Positions 1 to 13,289 of a stretch of 64,000 nt of DNA are shown here, piece by piece; position 1 is the first letter of the stretch; each line of letters opens with the position of its first letter. The notes beneath the pieces are model-generated. The model saw only the letters and a program-made list of their open reading frames with translations, was not told where the DNA came from and did no database searches. Source of the stretch: Lithodes maja (lineage: Eukaryota > Arthropoda > Malacostraca > Decapoda > Lithodidae); the NCBI GenBank assembly GCA_037953745.1, contig JBAKBP010006553.1, positions 45,127-109,126 of the forward strand. Reading direction: 5' to 3'. The translations under genes were made by a program, and so were the position numbers.

Positions 1-892
1 ATGAATCAAATAAAATCAATCTAAATGAAAACTACTCTATATCTAAATTGAATTCAATCTGAAACAAGCTAATTTATATCCAAAGGTCTCACATAACAAA
101 TGTATATATAGGGTAAGGTTATAAGGGTTAATATTAGCCAGGAATTAACTCACCAATAGTTCCACGTGGCAATGAGGCAAGGGAGAACGTTTTACCCAAT
201 ATGGTGGTGGACAATGGGGAACGAGACTTCGGTCCCAAGACACAAGTCAAGTTAAAGAAAGAATAAATGATTACATGGGAATGGACATGATTATATAATG
301 TATGCTTATCTATCAGTCAGTCATGATGTCGATGAGAGCGTCTTGGTGGTGTAGCTGAGTGTGTGTGTATTGTGATTACAGGCACAAAAGCACGATCAAC
401 TGAGGGCGGAAAAATGATGTTAACTGGTTGGTGTTCGTGAAGGCTCTGGCGTACCTGAAAAGCACACCTTGCTGCCTTGGCAAACCGCCAGGAGCCCAAA
501 TTATCGTACCGCATTTAGGTTGCTCTATACGATTTAATATACGATAAATTCATATATACTACATAAGACCATGGCAATATTGCTTAATAGCATATTAGGC
601 CTTTTATAACTTAACTTATTTACAATCTTATAATATACGATCTACTCGTCCTACGTCGTGCTGTAGGAGAGATCGTGACGTCACAGAGACATAAGAGATC
701 ACAAAAGAGTCATATTCTATCGTATTTATACGATAAATAGGCTGTTTCATTGAGCGTCAGCCTCGTGTGTGTGCACCAGTTACCGAGTCATAGGATACCT
801 CGTTGTCCAGGCACGACTCAGGGCGGTAATGGTGTTTTGTTTTCCAGTGTTTAAGGCAGGGGTTGGATCTAGTGTTACCGTTGTTGCATTTG
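1..892. other. No gene recognised (AT-rich, probably intronic)
   Basis: No open frame with recognisable similarity is seen. The stretch has an AT-rich segment with repeated ATACGAT/TATCGTAT motifs near 530-735, including a short self-complementary TATCGTATTTATACGATA, so it may be an unclassified repeat. It lies upstream of the first cadherin exon on the same strand and is probably intron of that gene. Confidence 0.4.
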
Positions 893-1866
893 GCCATTAT
901 CTAGTCCAATGTTGAAGAGCCCTGTGTCTTTGAGAACCTGGATCGTAACACCAGCACATCTACCTCCACACCACACCTCCTTCTTACTTCCTCATTAGTC
1001 TGTCTATCCCTCCATGTAACTCCGCACGCACTCCTTAAGTAATTCATTTCCACTGCTCTCACTCTTGGTCTGAGTCTCGCAACCAACGTCCATGCTTCGC
1101 TTCTGTAAGTCAGTGTCGGGATTACCACACTGTCATGCAAGGACTTCTTCACTTCCATACTGACCACCCTATTTCTTGTTACTGCTTTTAGCGTTACTAC
1201 ACCCTCTTCCCCTGTTGTACCCTCTCCCGCACTTCTTCATCCATAGTCCCATCTTTACTCAACACACTGCCCAGATACTTAAAAGAGTTGACGATCTCCA
1301 TAGCCTGACCGTTCAGCTTCACCTCACACTCTGTGACTTCACCCCTTTCGAAGACCATAACCTTGCTCTTCCCCACATTTACCTTCAAATTCCGTTTTTC
1401 GCACACTGTTCCAAACTCATTTACCAGATCTTATCCCATTCATTATCACTCATCAGAACTGTATCATCCGCAAATAGCAGTATAGGTAGCTTCCACTCAA
1501 TTCCCTCCCTTTTCAGCGCTACACCAACATCCACTGCTCTTGATAGTATTTCTTTCATGACTCCATCCATATATACAGTAAACAACCACGGGGACATCAC
1601 ACACCCCTGTTTCAAACCAACATTTCAGGTCAAAGAACTCGCTCTGCTCACTCTCCACATGTACTGCTGCCTTTGCACCCTCATACATGCTCTTCACTGC
1701 TTTCAGCAACTTGCCCTCTACTCCGTATATTCTAAGTACTTTCCACAAACCTTCTCTATCCACTCTGTCATAGGCCTTCTCCAAGTCCATAAAGGCAACA
1801 TACACCTTTTGTTTCTTCTCCAGATACTTCTCCACAATACAATTCAGGGTAAAAATCTGATCTACA
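893..1866 (-). mobile_element. LINE reverse-transcriptase fragment (minus strand, decayed)
   Basis: Read on the minus strand, broken frames encode successive blocks of a non-LTR reverse transcriptase: a block with MDLEKAYDRVDREGLW, then KQGCVMSPWLFTVYMDGV, then the catalytic FADDTVLMSDNEW, then FKYLGSVLSKDG, and finally a C-terminal thumb-like block with PTLTYRSEAWTL. The frames lie in order but are interrupted by frameshifts, and the 5' part including the endonuclease is missing. This is a dead, 5'-truncated copy. Related pieces of the same family lie at 5630-6420, 42716-43700 and 63694-64000. The clade is uncertain (RTE-like or related). Confidence 0.8.
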
Positions 1867-2642
1867 CATCCTCTTCCCTTAGATTATATTTGCATTTTCC
1901 TAATACCATAGACTTGGGAGATAGTGCACTCCCACCCCCACCCCCATCCTGTCTTTGAACCCATTACCTGATATCACTATTAACACACATACCAAAGCCA
2001 TTCCAACAGCTTACTCTATCTTCAACACCCCTTCTCTGCTATCTACACTCTCCCAGCCATATGGTCCTAGTGTACTGTCTGATGGCGTTAATGGGTTTCG
2101 AAATGTAATACTTGTGATACAATCTAACCAAATGGAAACTGGGCGTCTATTGATATCTACATTGAGGGCAGGATTCCTATTTAACTCCAAGTAAAGATAA
2201 TGTATGGCTCAAAAAGGCCTTTGAAATAGTTACATACATTTATATAGGTCATGTATATATAGATATTGGGTTGAAATTTGGACTGTTTATGTATTGAATT
2301 GTGCGAACGAGGTATATCTTAATCATATTTCTATCTGAGAAATGTGAACATCTCAAAGGGTTTTTGCTCCTACTAATTCACACCTAACCATCTCGAAATT
2401 ATCCTGACCAACAACTTAAATTAAATCAAAGCAACCTGGATCAGCCCTACAAACGAATACAAAATATATCCAGCCTATAACAGCTCCTACCTTTCTGAAT
2501 CAAAAGTGAACGATTCATACCAAACTCAAATATACTTTACCTCCATTCACTAAAGTAACTTGATTGAACATTTCAATCTCCAATTACTGGGGGCAACAAC
2601 ATGCGAGGGTGTGGCAGTTCTTCTTCAATCCCTAACATGCAA
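1867..2642. other. Intronic sequence, nothing recognised
   Basis: AT-rich sequence without a supported coding frame, RNA gene or repeat family seen elsewhere in the window. The 260-codon plus-strand frame at 1176-1958 is mostly the antisense shadow of the LINE fragment. Confidence 0.4.
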
Positions 2643-2720
2643 GACCCAGCCAATAACCAGCTCCACCATTATATACGAGGTGTGACTGACCCAGAACGGA
2701 CATTCTCTCTATGTTCTCAG
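2643..2720 (+). CDS. CadN-like: Probable 5' part of cadherin exon 1, in a shifted frame
   Basis: Codons starting at 2643 read DPANNQLHHYIRGV, then TDPERTFSL. This looks like the first half of a cadherin repeat (the D..N..L.Y.I.G pattern followed by F.L). The second half of the same repeat follows directly from 2721 but one frame back (-1). Loss of a single base near 2712-2718 would join them as one repeat. A pyrimidine-rich stretch ending in AG at about 2642-2643, or the AG at 2648-2649, could be the true acceptor. Alternatively the exon starts at 2721 and this similarity is the remnant of an older exon. Confidence 0.55.
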
Positions 2721-5175
2721 AGGGCGACAGTGGACGTGGTGAGGGTGTAGTAAGCCTCCTACGAGCCCTGGACCGTGAGACTCAACCGGTGATGCTGGTG
2801 CCTCTGGTGGCCAGAGACTCCGGCCGACTGTCCTCCACCCTCACCCTCACCATCCTGGTGGCCGACCTAAACGACAACCCCATGGCTCCCGCTAGCAGGA
2901 CCGTCACTGTCACCAGGCTTGTGGTAAGTTAATGGTATTTGTTATTTACCTAGGGTTTGTGTAAATTTATCAATAACTGGTGGATAATTAAGACAATACG
3001 TGGGAAAAATGTCAAGCAGTCTCAAATTAAAAATTAACCAGGGCCAACTAAGTCAGTGCAAACATAAAAACTAGTTCCAACCAGACTTAAACCTAACATA
3101 TCAGAACTGGCTGAGATCTATTGGTTGAAATGTTCTACTAGTTGTGTAGTCTGGTCACTAATGAATACAAACTAATTAATAAGTTGTTAACAGATTGCAA
3201 AAAAAATAGAATTATTGTAAGAAAGAGACGAGAAGCGTTAGGTCTCTTTTTAACTTAAAACTGGGCTTAACCCACTGAGCACCAGGCATTATAATATAAA
3301 TGTACACCCAAGGACCAGCAGGTTGTAAAAAAAAAAAAAAAATCTTGCAGAAAACACCTGGAATAGGTTAGAAATGAAGGGAAAACCACAAAACAACGAT
3401 CCCCTAGGTCATTAAGGGGTCCTACGGGGCGCCCTAAAGTCGGAATTACAAGAGGGGAAATGGGTAGGAAAAAAACATGCAAAAACACGTTTTTGCGCGC
3501 TCACCTGCACGCGTTCGACTTTGAGGGTTTTCAATCATCGGCATTGTTGCATGGGATACTTACGCAGTTCCCATACAAATCTGAGCCCTCTAGGTGCCAT
3601 AGGACCGGAGTAATTAACCGCGACGCACCCTATGCGGCGCTGGGGTTTAGCATTCCATACATTGCTGATGCATAACGTGCTGCGCTGGTCCTCAATGGGT
3701 TAATACTAAGAAGACACACAGACCAGATGGTGTTCCTCCTGTTGTACTCAAAAACTGTTCTTCAGTGCAGACTCCCTCCCTCCCTCCCTGTGTTGGTTCA
3801 GTCAAAGTATATACCCATTTTGTTTCTTCTTGCTGATCCTGAGGCTGCAGGAATAAAGGTTTCCTTTGTCCTAGCTACTTTGACTCTCTCTTGTGTCCTT
3901 TTCATTCTGGGGAGGCAGGTAGAGGTGAGATGAAAGCGAGTGAGCACTCCCTGGGGATGTGGTGGGTGGAGCTTGTGACATAATGGTTGGGGGCGGAGTT
4001 GTGACGTCAGCGATACTGGCGGTATATTCAAAGTGACCGGCAATGGTCTGCTGTCATTTGGTTTTGAAGAGGATGGTAATTCAGGGGTAACTGGGTTGCT
4101 CTTGTTTAGCGCCAGGGTGTTGGGGGCACATTTTGTGTTGAGTCGTTCATAACACTCAGTATGCCTGAAATCAAAGTTGATTAATTCACAGCTAACCTAC
4201 ACCAGGCTAGGCTTAATAAAATAAAATAACCAAACCATTTACAATAAATCAATATTGAATGAAATAAATTGCATATGGGCAAAACAATTAGTGTTTGAAA
4301 CTATCAGGTTAGGAAAAAGATTTGACTTGAATGTGGCGTTGAAATGACATGCAGCTTTTGTTTGTACCCTCTCCTTAGCCCCAGAGGAGGGAGGTGCCCC
4401 TAGGACGAGTGTACGTGGAGGATCTGGACGACTGGGACTGGAGCCATAAGACCTACGAGTGGAGAGGTCCCTCCACCACTAACACTGATCACCACAACCA
4501 CTTCTCCCTCTCTCCCTCCACCGGCCACCTCTCCATGCTGCCACAAACTAAGGATGGCAAGTAAGTGTATAATACCAGCTTAGTGATGTAGTGGTTAAAG
4601 TCTTGTGGTTCCTCCTCAGTGACTAGAGTTGGCACCCAGTTCAGGTCGTACAAGGTTTTCAAGTCACTGGAAGTTGTTACTATATTCCTTGAATTAGGTG
4701 TTGGAATGGTTGTTGGAGTGGCCAAGAGGTTTTTTTTCTAATGCTGCCATAACCTGGCTAATCCAAGGCCTTTACCTTGGGTTCTTCAGGATTATAGTTT
4801 GTGTATATAATTAACACAGTGAAGACCTTAAACCTTAAATAATAAATTTACTTAATTATTGGCTTGCAGCCATAAGGTTGAATATCCATATAAAGTAGTT
4901 CCTTTAACCGAAATTCAGAGTTTACTTTAACTTGCTCATCCTATGTGGCCCTTGATGATGGAGGAAGTGCCCAGGTTTGGATCTACACAGATATTGTCTT
5001 CCAGAGACCTGGAACAGTATAACCTAACAACATATTTTGGTAAGACTTAGTCTCCTAAGTGGGTCATAAACGCTCACCATTACCTCGGAACATTTTTTTT
5101 TTTTTTTTTTTACAGCTGGCGCTTTAAATTATGAACCAATTTCGACCCGTGCGTGCGTATGTGTGTCTATCTATG

Positions 5176-5252
<77 letters not shown>

Positions 5253-5253
5253 C

Positions 5254-5286
<33 letters not shown>

Positions 5287-7309
5287 CCCTCACTACCTCA
5301 CTGGTCACCTTCCCTGCTATTACAGGTTGTGGAAGGCGTGTGTGTATTTACAAATATAGCAACATTCTTACAAACATAATTTAGTATGATGTACGAACAC
5401 ATTCACATTCATTAATTTCATTGGGAAGTGTTTGGTGTTGGAGTGAAATTAATAAAATAGATTAATATAATTTGTGGTTATGGTGGGATGGACATAGTAT
5501 ACTGTATATAGTAAATTAGACAAATATAAGAATATCGAGAGGTTTCGGTTTAAACAGCAGCCACACTATAACTGACGCAATTCCTTGTTATGTATAGATT
5601 ACTACAGATTATATTTATTGAATTTCGATCTACAGTTCTGTTCAGTGATAATGAGTGGGAGTTGCAAAGCCTGGTAAATATGTTTGGAACTATATGTGAG
5701 AAATGGAACCTTAAACTTAATGTGGGGTAAAGTAAGGTTATGGTCTTTGAAAGGGGTGCAGTCACAGAGATTGAATGGTCAGGTTATGGAGAATGTTAGC
5801 TCATTTAAGTATGTCGGCAGTATGATAAGTAAAGATGAGAGTATGGAGGATGAAGTGCGGGAGAGGGCACAAAAGGGAAAGAATGTTGTAGGAACGCTGA
5901 AAGCAGTGACAAGGAATAGGGTGGTGAGCATGGAAGTAAAGAAATAATTGAATGATAGTGTGGTAATCCCGACATTAACATATGAGATTGAAGCATGGAC
6001 GTTGTTGAAGACACATAAATCAAGAGTAAGAGGGATGGAAATGAGATACGTGAGAGTTGCATGTGGAGTTGCATGGTGAGATCGAGAGACAAATCAGGAA
6101 ATACGAAAGCATTGTGATGTGAATGTGGATGTGCTGGAAAATGTGAAAAGGAACACCTTGACATGGTTCAGTCATGTGGAACGTATGGGGAGCAAAAGAA
6201 TGACTAAGAGAGTAGGCCCTATGCGAGAGTGAGGTGGAACGGCAGAGAGGAAGAGGCAGACCGAGAATGAGGTGGACGAATGGGGTTGAGAGTTATATAA
6301 ATGAAAATTATGTTGGGTGGGAGGGGTGGCGCCGGCTTACGGAGGACAGAGGTGCGTGGAGGCAATTCATTTGTGGCCATCCTTTCAGGGACCTTTTCGT
6401 CTGGTAATAGATAGATAGTAAAACAGAGAGTGTGTGAAGGAAGGAAGGTTTTCGGAGCAATGGGAAGTATGTGGAAGACGAGAAATCTCGGAGTGAAAGT
6501 AAAAAGTGCACTGTATCAAGGAATTGTTGTGCCAACAGTGATGTATGGGGCTGAGACATGGGTTCTGAAGAAAAAGGAGAAAAGAGGGCTGGATGTGATG
6601 GAGATGAGCTGCTTGAGGAGTATGTGTGGAGTTACTCGTAGAGACAGATTGAGGAATGAAGAGATACGTAGGAGAGTGGGGCAGCAGGAACATTTGTCAG
6701 CCAGAGTGGACAGAAGGGTGCTGAGCTGGTATGGTCATGTTGAACGAATGGGAGATGAAAGGCTTACAAAGAGAATATGTGAGTCAGGTACAAGGGGAGA
6801 TAGAAGGGCAGGAAGACCCCCATTGAGATGGAGAGACTGTGTAAGAAAGGCTTTGGATGATAGAGGAATGACTATAGATCAGGCAGGGGAAGTGGTGGTG
6901 GACAGGAGTGAATGGAGAATGCTTGTGAATAGTTGAGTGAACACGTGGGTATTTGGAGTAAGGGGTCGGGCGCAAGTTCGACTAGATAATAGTCCATCAG
7001 GCGCCTGGCCCGTGGGGACGATTAATATGAAGGGTGTGCCTGGAAGTGTGGTGGGAGGGCTTGTGGCTTTGGCTCCGCTGCATGTCTGCCTGCCGAGATC
7101 GGAACCTCTCCGGGTGGTCAGGGGCCGGGGGAGTGCTGGAGCGACCTTGGTAACCCTGGTCTCTGGGTCTTCTCCTGGGTGACCTGGATGTGTGTGAGTT
7201 TGTGTTTTTTATCTGTGTTTATTTTTTGTTTTATGTTGTTTTTGTGTTTTCCCTGTTCTTGCTCTGTCTTGAGTCGGCTACCCCCAAAATGGGGATTGGG
7301 CCTGAGCAT

Positions 7310-7358
<49 letters not shown>

Positions 7359-10300
7359 ATAGATAGATATATATATTTTGACTTCAGTTTAAAGTTAAAG
7401 TTATGGTGATAATCGACTTGTGAACCACCTTGCATATAATATACTTGGGCCTACCGTGCTGAATATTGATAACTATTTAAAAGGAAACATTTCTAAAAGG
7501 CAAGCCGAGAAAATTGAGAAACTTTTTCTTACAAAATATTAACACAGACAAAAATATATAAAGAAGGGTATGAAAACAGCGAGGACCAAAGGTTGGTAAA
7601 ATGTTAGTGTAGAGCCTCAAACATGGTCCGCATTCTCACGTACAGTCTTGACCTTAATTAACTCCACACAGTCTTAAAATCTTACAATGTTTTGTTTTAC
7701 TATTATATGTGCAATTTATGGTTATTATCTTTATCAATTTGTATGTATTTCTTGTCTGGTTAATTACAGTGCTATGATGTTACACACACACACAAACACA
7801 TACACGGTCACGGTAGACGGCAGGGGAAGTTTTTCTCAAATATCTTTCCTTGGTATTGAAGGCTAGGTCTGGACGGACCAGTCTGTGGGGTCCCACAAAG
7901 TCTCCTGCCCATGTCCTCATCCCTCGGGGTTATGTAGGGACCTTCGTTAGCAGCCAGGATCAGTCTGTTGATTATGTACCATGCTTTAACCCACTCAGCC
8001 ACAGCGGTATAAAAGGTGATTCGGATTGACTGCAGTTCGAATCCTGGCTGAGGCCTAAACATATATTTATGTAACTTACGTGTATTTGTAAGATATTCTA
8101 CATATTTTGTTTATACAATATATATATATATATATATATACTGCTAATTCTTATTTCATTTATACTTTTTTATCTACATCTGTGTACATTATTGTCTTCC
8201 CCAGATACGAGTTGTCCTTCTCTGTGAGTGACCCTGGCCAAGGTCAGGTGGGTGTGGAGGCCGGGGTGGTGGTGGAGGTCAGGTCAGTCAGGTCAACACA
8301 GGTCAACACTGCCATCCCTCTCACTCTCAACATATCACCCAGGACACTCATAAAGGAGGTATAGGTCAATTGTTCCTCAGTGCCGTCTTAACTAGTGTTA
8401 AGTAATACTTTGACATCTTAATTAAAGACACCTCAACCAGTGTCAAATCAATTAATGTCACTACACCAGTGCAATATTATCTAGTACCATGTAAACTAAT
8501 GCCACTTAAACCAGTTCTTACCTCACATATCCTAATTTAACAGTATTTGTTGAAATGGCATTGATTGAGCAGTACCGGTACTAGTTCAAATACTTTTTTT
8601 TCTTTTTCTTTCTGTTAACCATTTCTCCAAGTCATTATTATCGCTCTTACACTTAGTAGTCATTCACTCACTCCCCCAGGGTAAGTTTATTCAAGTTTCA
8701 ACTATATAACAACAGTCCAAAACTTGAGTTATGAATATCTTGTGAATGGAAAACACTATTGCACACGGTACATGGATTTTACTTCCATTGACTTATATGT
8801 TATCATTCACGTAAAACAATACTTTTGCACAAGTTTAGTATATCATGAAATAGTATAGGTCACAAGGGTATTCCACTTCGGTTATTTACCAAGCTAGGTG
8901 AACACAACCATTCTACTCGGTAGTCACACTCAAAAGTCGTAATCAGCCTTCACAACTCATCATTATTGTCCTCTCCTGACACATCAATAAAATATTCATC
9001 AACATTAAGTTACGAATCTGTTGATATGATTGAAATACGAAAATACTGTTGTGTGTGGTTGTGTATTTCCCATGAAGTTGCTGAAGGAGATAGGTCAATA
9101 GGTCATTCCACATACAGTTATAGGGCATAAGTCATATTGGCAGCTGTTAGTATATCATCCTGATAAAGGAGGAAGGTCGTTATGCTCGCTATGCTCGCTC
9201 TCAATACATCACTGAAGATACGTACCTCACATTAAAATGTAAAACTTGCAAACTAAACAAACCAAAATTGGGACAAGGACAATATAAAGTCAAATTAAAT
9301 TATCAAAATCGCTATGTGGAAACAACGCTTACTAAAATGAAAATTATTAAATAAAAGAACACAATCCACCACATAGGGTGTACATTACTACATGAGCAAG
9401 TTAATCTGTTTCCCAAGCAAACTAATCGCACATATAACAACGCACTATCGTCACGTTAAAGGAAGTAGTCAAGTTTGGGAAGTCCGGGACGTTCTGGCAA
9501 ATTTTACTAAACTCTGCATGAATAAAGAAACTACATGTTAAATGTCAAAATATTATTTAAAATCAAATTTGCAACATGACAAGACATTAACAATAGTACA
9601 AAATACAAATATTGATAAGATATCTATACTATTACAAAATAATATATAAAATACAGTACAGCACTCACTAACGATAGTGCTATCGGGTAGGTACCTGTAA
9701 GCATAGCATGCCTCAAGTGAACCCTATCAATAACTACCCTACAAATAACCTACTTTTATAGCACAAATAAACTAAGGAAATCGCAAAAGTAAGCAATTGA
9801 TACTATCGACAATGAATACATATAATATAAAGACAAATAATTGAAAATATGAAGTAACAACAGATTTAAACAAAGAGTACTCTTTTAACAAGAACAATAA
9901 ATTTAAAAAATCATCAATATTAATATTAATAATAGAAAAAGAAAAAGATAAACAATAAATACAGACAAAAAACAATAAATACAGACAAAAAGTAAGCAGA
10001 GGTTATACAAGAAACTTCAAGTTAAAAATGCTTGATTCAAATTATTGATGTCAAATTTTAGAATACAGTCACAATAATTGACATACAGTATACATAACAA
10101 TACACAGTATATAAACCCATTTATATTTTTAACCTATAAAACAAATCTCTGAAATATTTGGGATGTTATATTGAAATCCATTATGTAATTCACTTTGATA
10201 TGAATATAGAATACATTTTACTATTAACGGTATTAAAATTGCAATATTCAGTGGGAGGGTGTGGGTTAAGGTATATACGGTACAAAATGTCTTGGGTATA

Positions 10301-12686
10301 ACAATTCATGTTTAAAGAACATCTTTACATTGAACAGTATAGCAATAAATGAAATCGATGGGGAAAAATGCTATCCTATCTTTAAATTATACTCGTTTAG
10401 AGACAAACACATGAACAGACATAGACCACGGTCACTGTAACTTTTTAATTTGGCTCTCTATCACTTTCAACATTGGGGGAGACACTTGTTACAGGCAGCT
10501 TTACCTCTTGTCTCCTTCATACATATAGAAAGATAAATGCTGGATATTAGCCTATAATTACATAACCAACGTAATACACTGAATCAGTCTATTCCTCGAT
10601 AATATTATGCCAACATAGGCCGCAGGGCTTACAGATCTTTAATTTAGTTATTGGATATCTTTAACTTACAGCAAGCGAAAGGGTCCCTCTTACAACGCCT
10701 CCTGGGCCTCGTTCAGTTATGGGCCAGGGGGGAAGAGGAGAGGCGGGAGGAAGGCCAGGAGGAGAGGGGAGGAATAAGAGGAGTGGAGCTGCTGGCAGTA
10801 GAGAAGGAAGTGAGGAGGAGAGAGAGTCAGAGGGGAGGGAGGTACTCAGTAGTGTGGCTCTCACCTCCTCCCTCCCTCCACAACTTTCATCTACTCCTCC
10901 TCAGCAGGAAACACGAGGTAAGAAAGAGCAAGGGGGTTGTAGTGAAGGTTCATTCTCCCCTATCATGTGTTATTTCCAATAGGGAAAGGATTTTGGGAGT
11001 TCTCATGATGGCGACAGCGTGTGAACACAGATGATATGATGAGCATTGGTATATACAGTATATATTAAATAAGAAATCGCTTAACTATTCCTCACATTTC
11101 TCTTTCCATAGCTAAGCAAAGCCTTGGGTGTAATAGTTTTGGAGGTGGGAGTAGATGTGTGTACAGAAACTACACACACACCCTCAGCTGCACACACAGA
11201 GAAAAACACCCACGCACCCACATACCAGGACAACTCTGACCAAAAATCCAACTACGAGACTCCAGCCAGATTAAAAGCCAGCTCAACCACCTCCTCTGGC
11301 AGCCAACTCAGCCAAGTGCCACAAGCCAGTCAAAAAAACATTAACCCCAGTTTAAAAACTCGTAGAGACAGTCAAAATAACCATGGAGCTAGCCACAATA
11401 CCCATGACAATCACCATGGCAGCCCATCTAGCCAAGAAAGCCATCAAATCAGTTACCAGAACCACTCGACCAGACAAGGGAATTCCCAAGTCATATATCA
11501 AAGCCACCTAGCCTTCATTGAAAGTCACTCAGCTAGTTATAAAAGCCCTTTAGACAACCAGAGAAACCAGCAACCCAACCAACACATGCAAGCCATGTTT
11601 CACAGCCACCTAACTTTCAACCAAGGAAACAAGCAGCATAGCGAAAACTCTAGGGCTAAGTTGCTTCAAAGCTATCCAGCATTTCAAGATAACCACCAAA
11701 GCCAATCGTCTAGCCAAAGAAGCAAGCAACCCAGGTTTCAAAGCTTGCCAAATCAGAGAAGTCAATACCCTAATAAACTTTCCCGAGACGCCAGGTCCTC
11801 TCAAAGCCATTCAGAGAACTTTGAAAGTCCTAAAATCCCCAACCCCAAGGAAGCCAGCACCTTGCTTAGAGTAAGAGGTTCAGTGGCTTACACTGTGGTA
11901 GAGTCAGGCAACAGGGCTGTGGTGGGACCCAGGATTCACTGGTTGAAGATCTGTGTCTGTACAGTACCACCGCACAACCACCAAACCTATCACAACTATC
12001 AATATAAGAGTGAAGAGGACTGGACCAAACAAAATTATGAAGCTTACAATGACGCCTCTAGTGACAATTACCAACATCAAACTGGGGAGAGAGGGAACAA
12101 TTATAATGGAGAACATTATAACTATCAACACCAAGCAGCCTACACTGATGATGGTGTTAGCAACCAACATCAAACAATCGACAGTGACAACTACCATCAG
12201 CAGCGCTACGGTGATAAAGGGGACCAAAACCTCAAAACTATACAGAACATCCAAAGTCACCACAACTACCAGTATCTGAAGGACCACAGCCGGAGCTACC
12301 AACATCCTGGTAGTAATGTGAACCACAACTACCACCACTGCAGCCCTTCCACCTGCCTCAATGGTGGAAGGTGTATGCCAATGCACACCGGTTACAAGTA
12401 AGTATCACCTTTGTGTTTTATTTTGTATTGCCATTAGCATTTTGAAAATAATGATTCAATGTTCATATTATCTTTCCTTTCATATTCTGCTTTATAGTAT
12501 TCCCATTGCTAAACAGTTTTGTTTAATCTTAGTTGTATTATAATAATATATTTGTCGATTGTTTTATTGATTTTTTCGGGGGGGGGGGGGGGGTGAATAC
12601 TGTATTGATGCACATGTCAATTATTTTTCCCCTGATGCTCCGTTCAGTCTATATATATTTCTCTTTTGTAGTTCGTGCTTTTTTGT

Positions 12687-12723
<37 letters not shown>

Positions 12724-13258
12724 GGATAGAAAATTGGCTCAGCAACAGAAAGCAAAGGGTAGTCATAAACGGTAAGGCATCTAGGGGAGGTGTGGTGGAG
12801 TGGTCATGCCACTGGATTGGATCCAATGGACCCGGGTTCAAATCCCGATATGTCAATGGGAAGATATTATTGGGATTGAATATGTGCTGTACCTAGTATC
12901 AGTGCATTACCACAAAGCCCACCGAAATGCCAAAAAAATACCCTCATTGTTCCCTGATTAAATAACACTGTATGAATATTCCCATATTCAAAATATGTTA
13001 CAGGGGGACAATGCCTAGTGAGTTCACTGCTCAATAGGTGGCGTTCTGAGAGTGAGGGTCTGAGTCTGGAGGTTGAGACGGTGAAGCGCTTGAGCGAAGC
13101 AACCAGCAGCTTCAGAGATGGAGCTGCTTCGTGCCATGATGGATGCTTCACATGTCTCACTCCCCAGACTGGAACAAGACCTCACGGGCTTCACCGTGTT
13201 GAGCGGTCGAATGTACAGGCTCTCAGCCTATGCCCGAGAGGGAGTAGTTGGAATATAG

Positions 13259-13289
<31 letters not shown>

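Noticed and set aside
1176..1958. 260-codon plus-strand frame
   Set aside because: Antisense of the LINE RT fragment at 893-1866, which has the recognisable motifs on the minus strand.
5131..5379. Arg-Glu repeat frames
   Set aside because: Pure translation of the (GA)n microsatellite. The same applies to the CT/GA/TG tracts near 14943, 33582, 34080, 36902, 49856 and 62029.
7960..8060. Possible tRNA
   Set aside because: The box A-like motif is on one strand and the box B-like motif on the other. No tRNA fold is possible.
11904..12386. 160-codon antisense frame across exon 5
   Set aside because: It is the complement of the Asn/Gln/His-rich coding strand and gives a Val/Ile-rich composition artefact.
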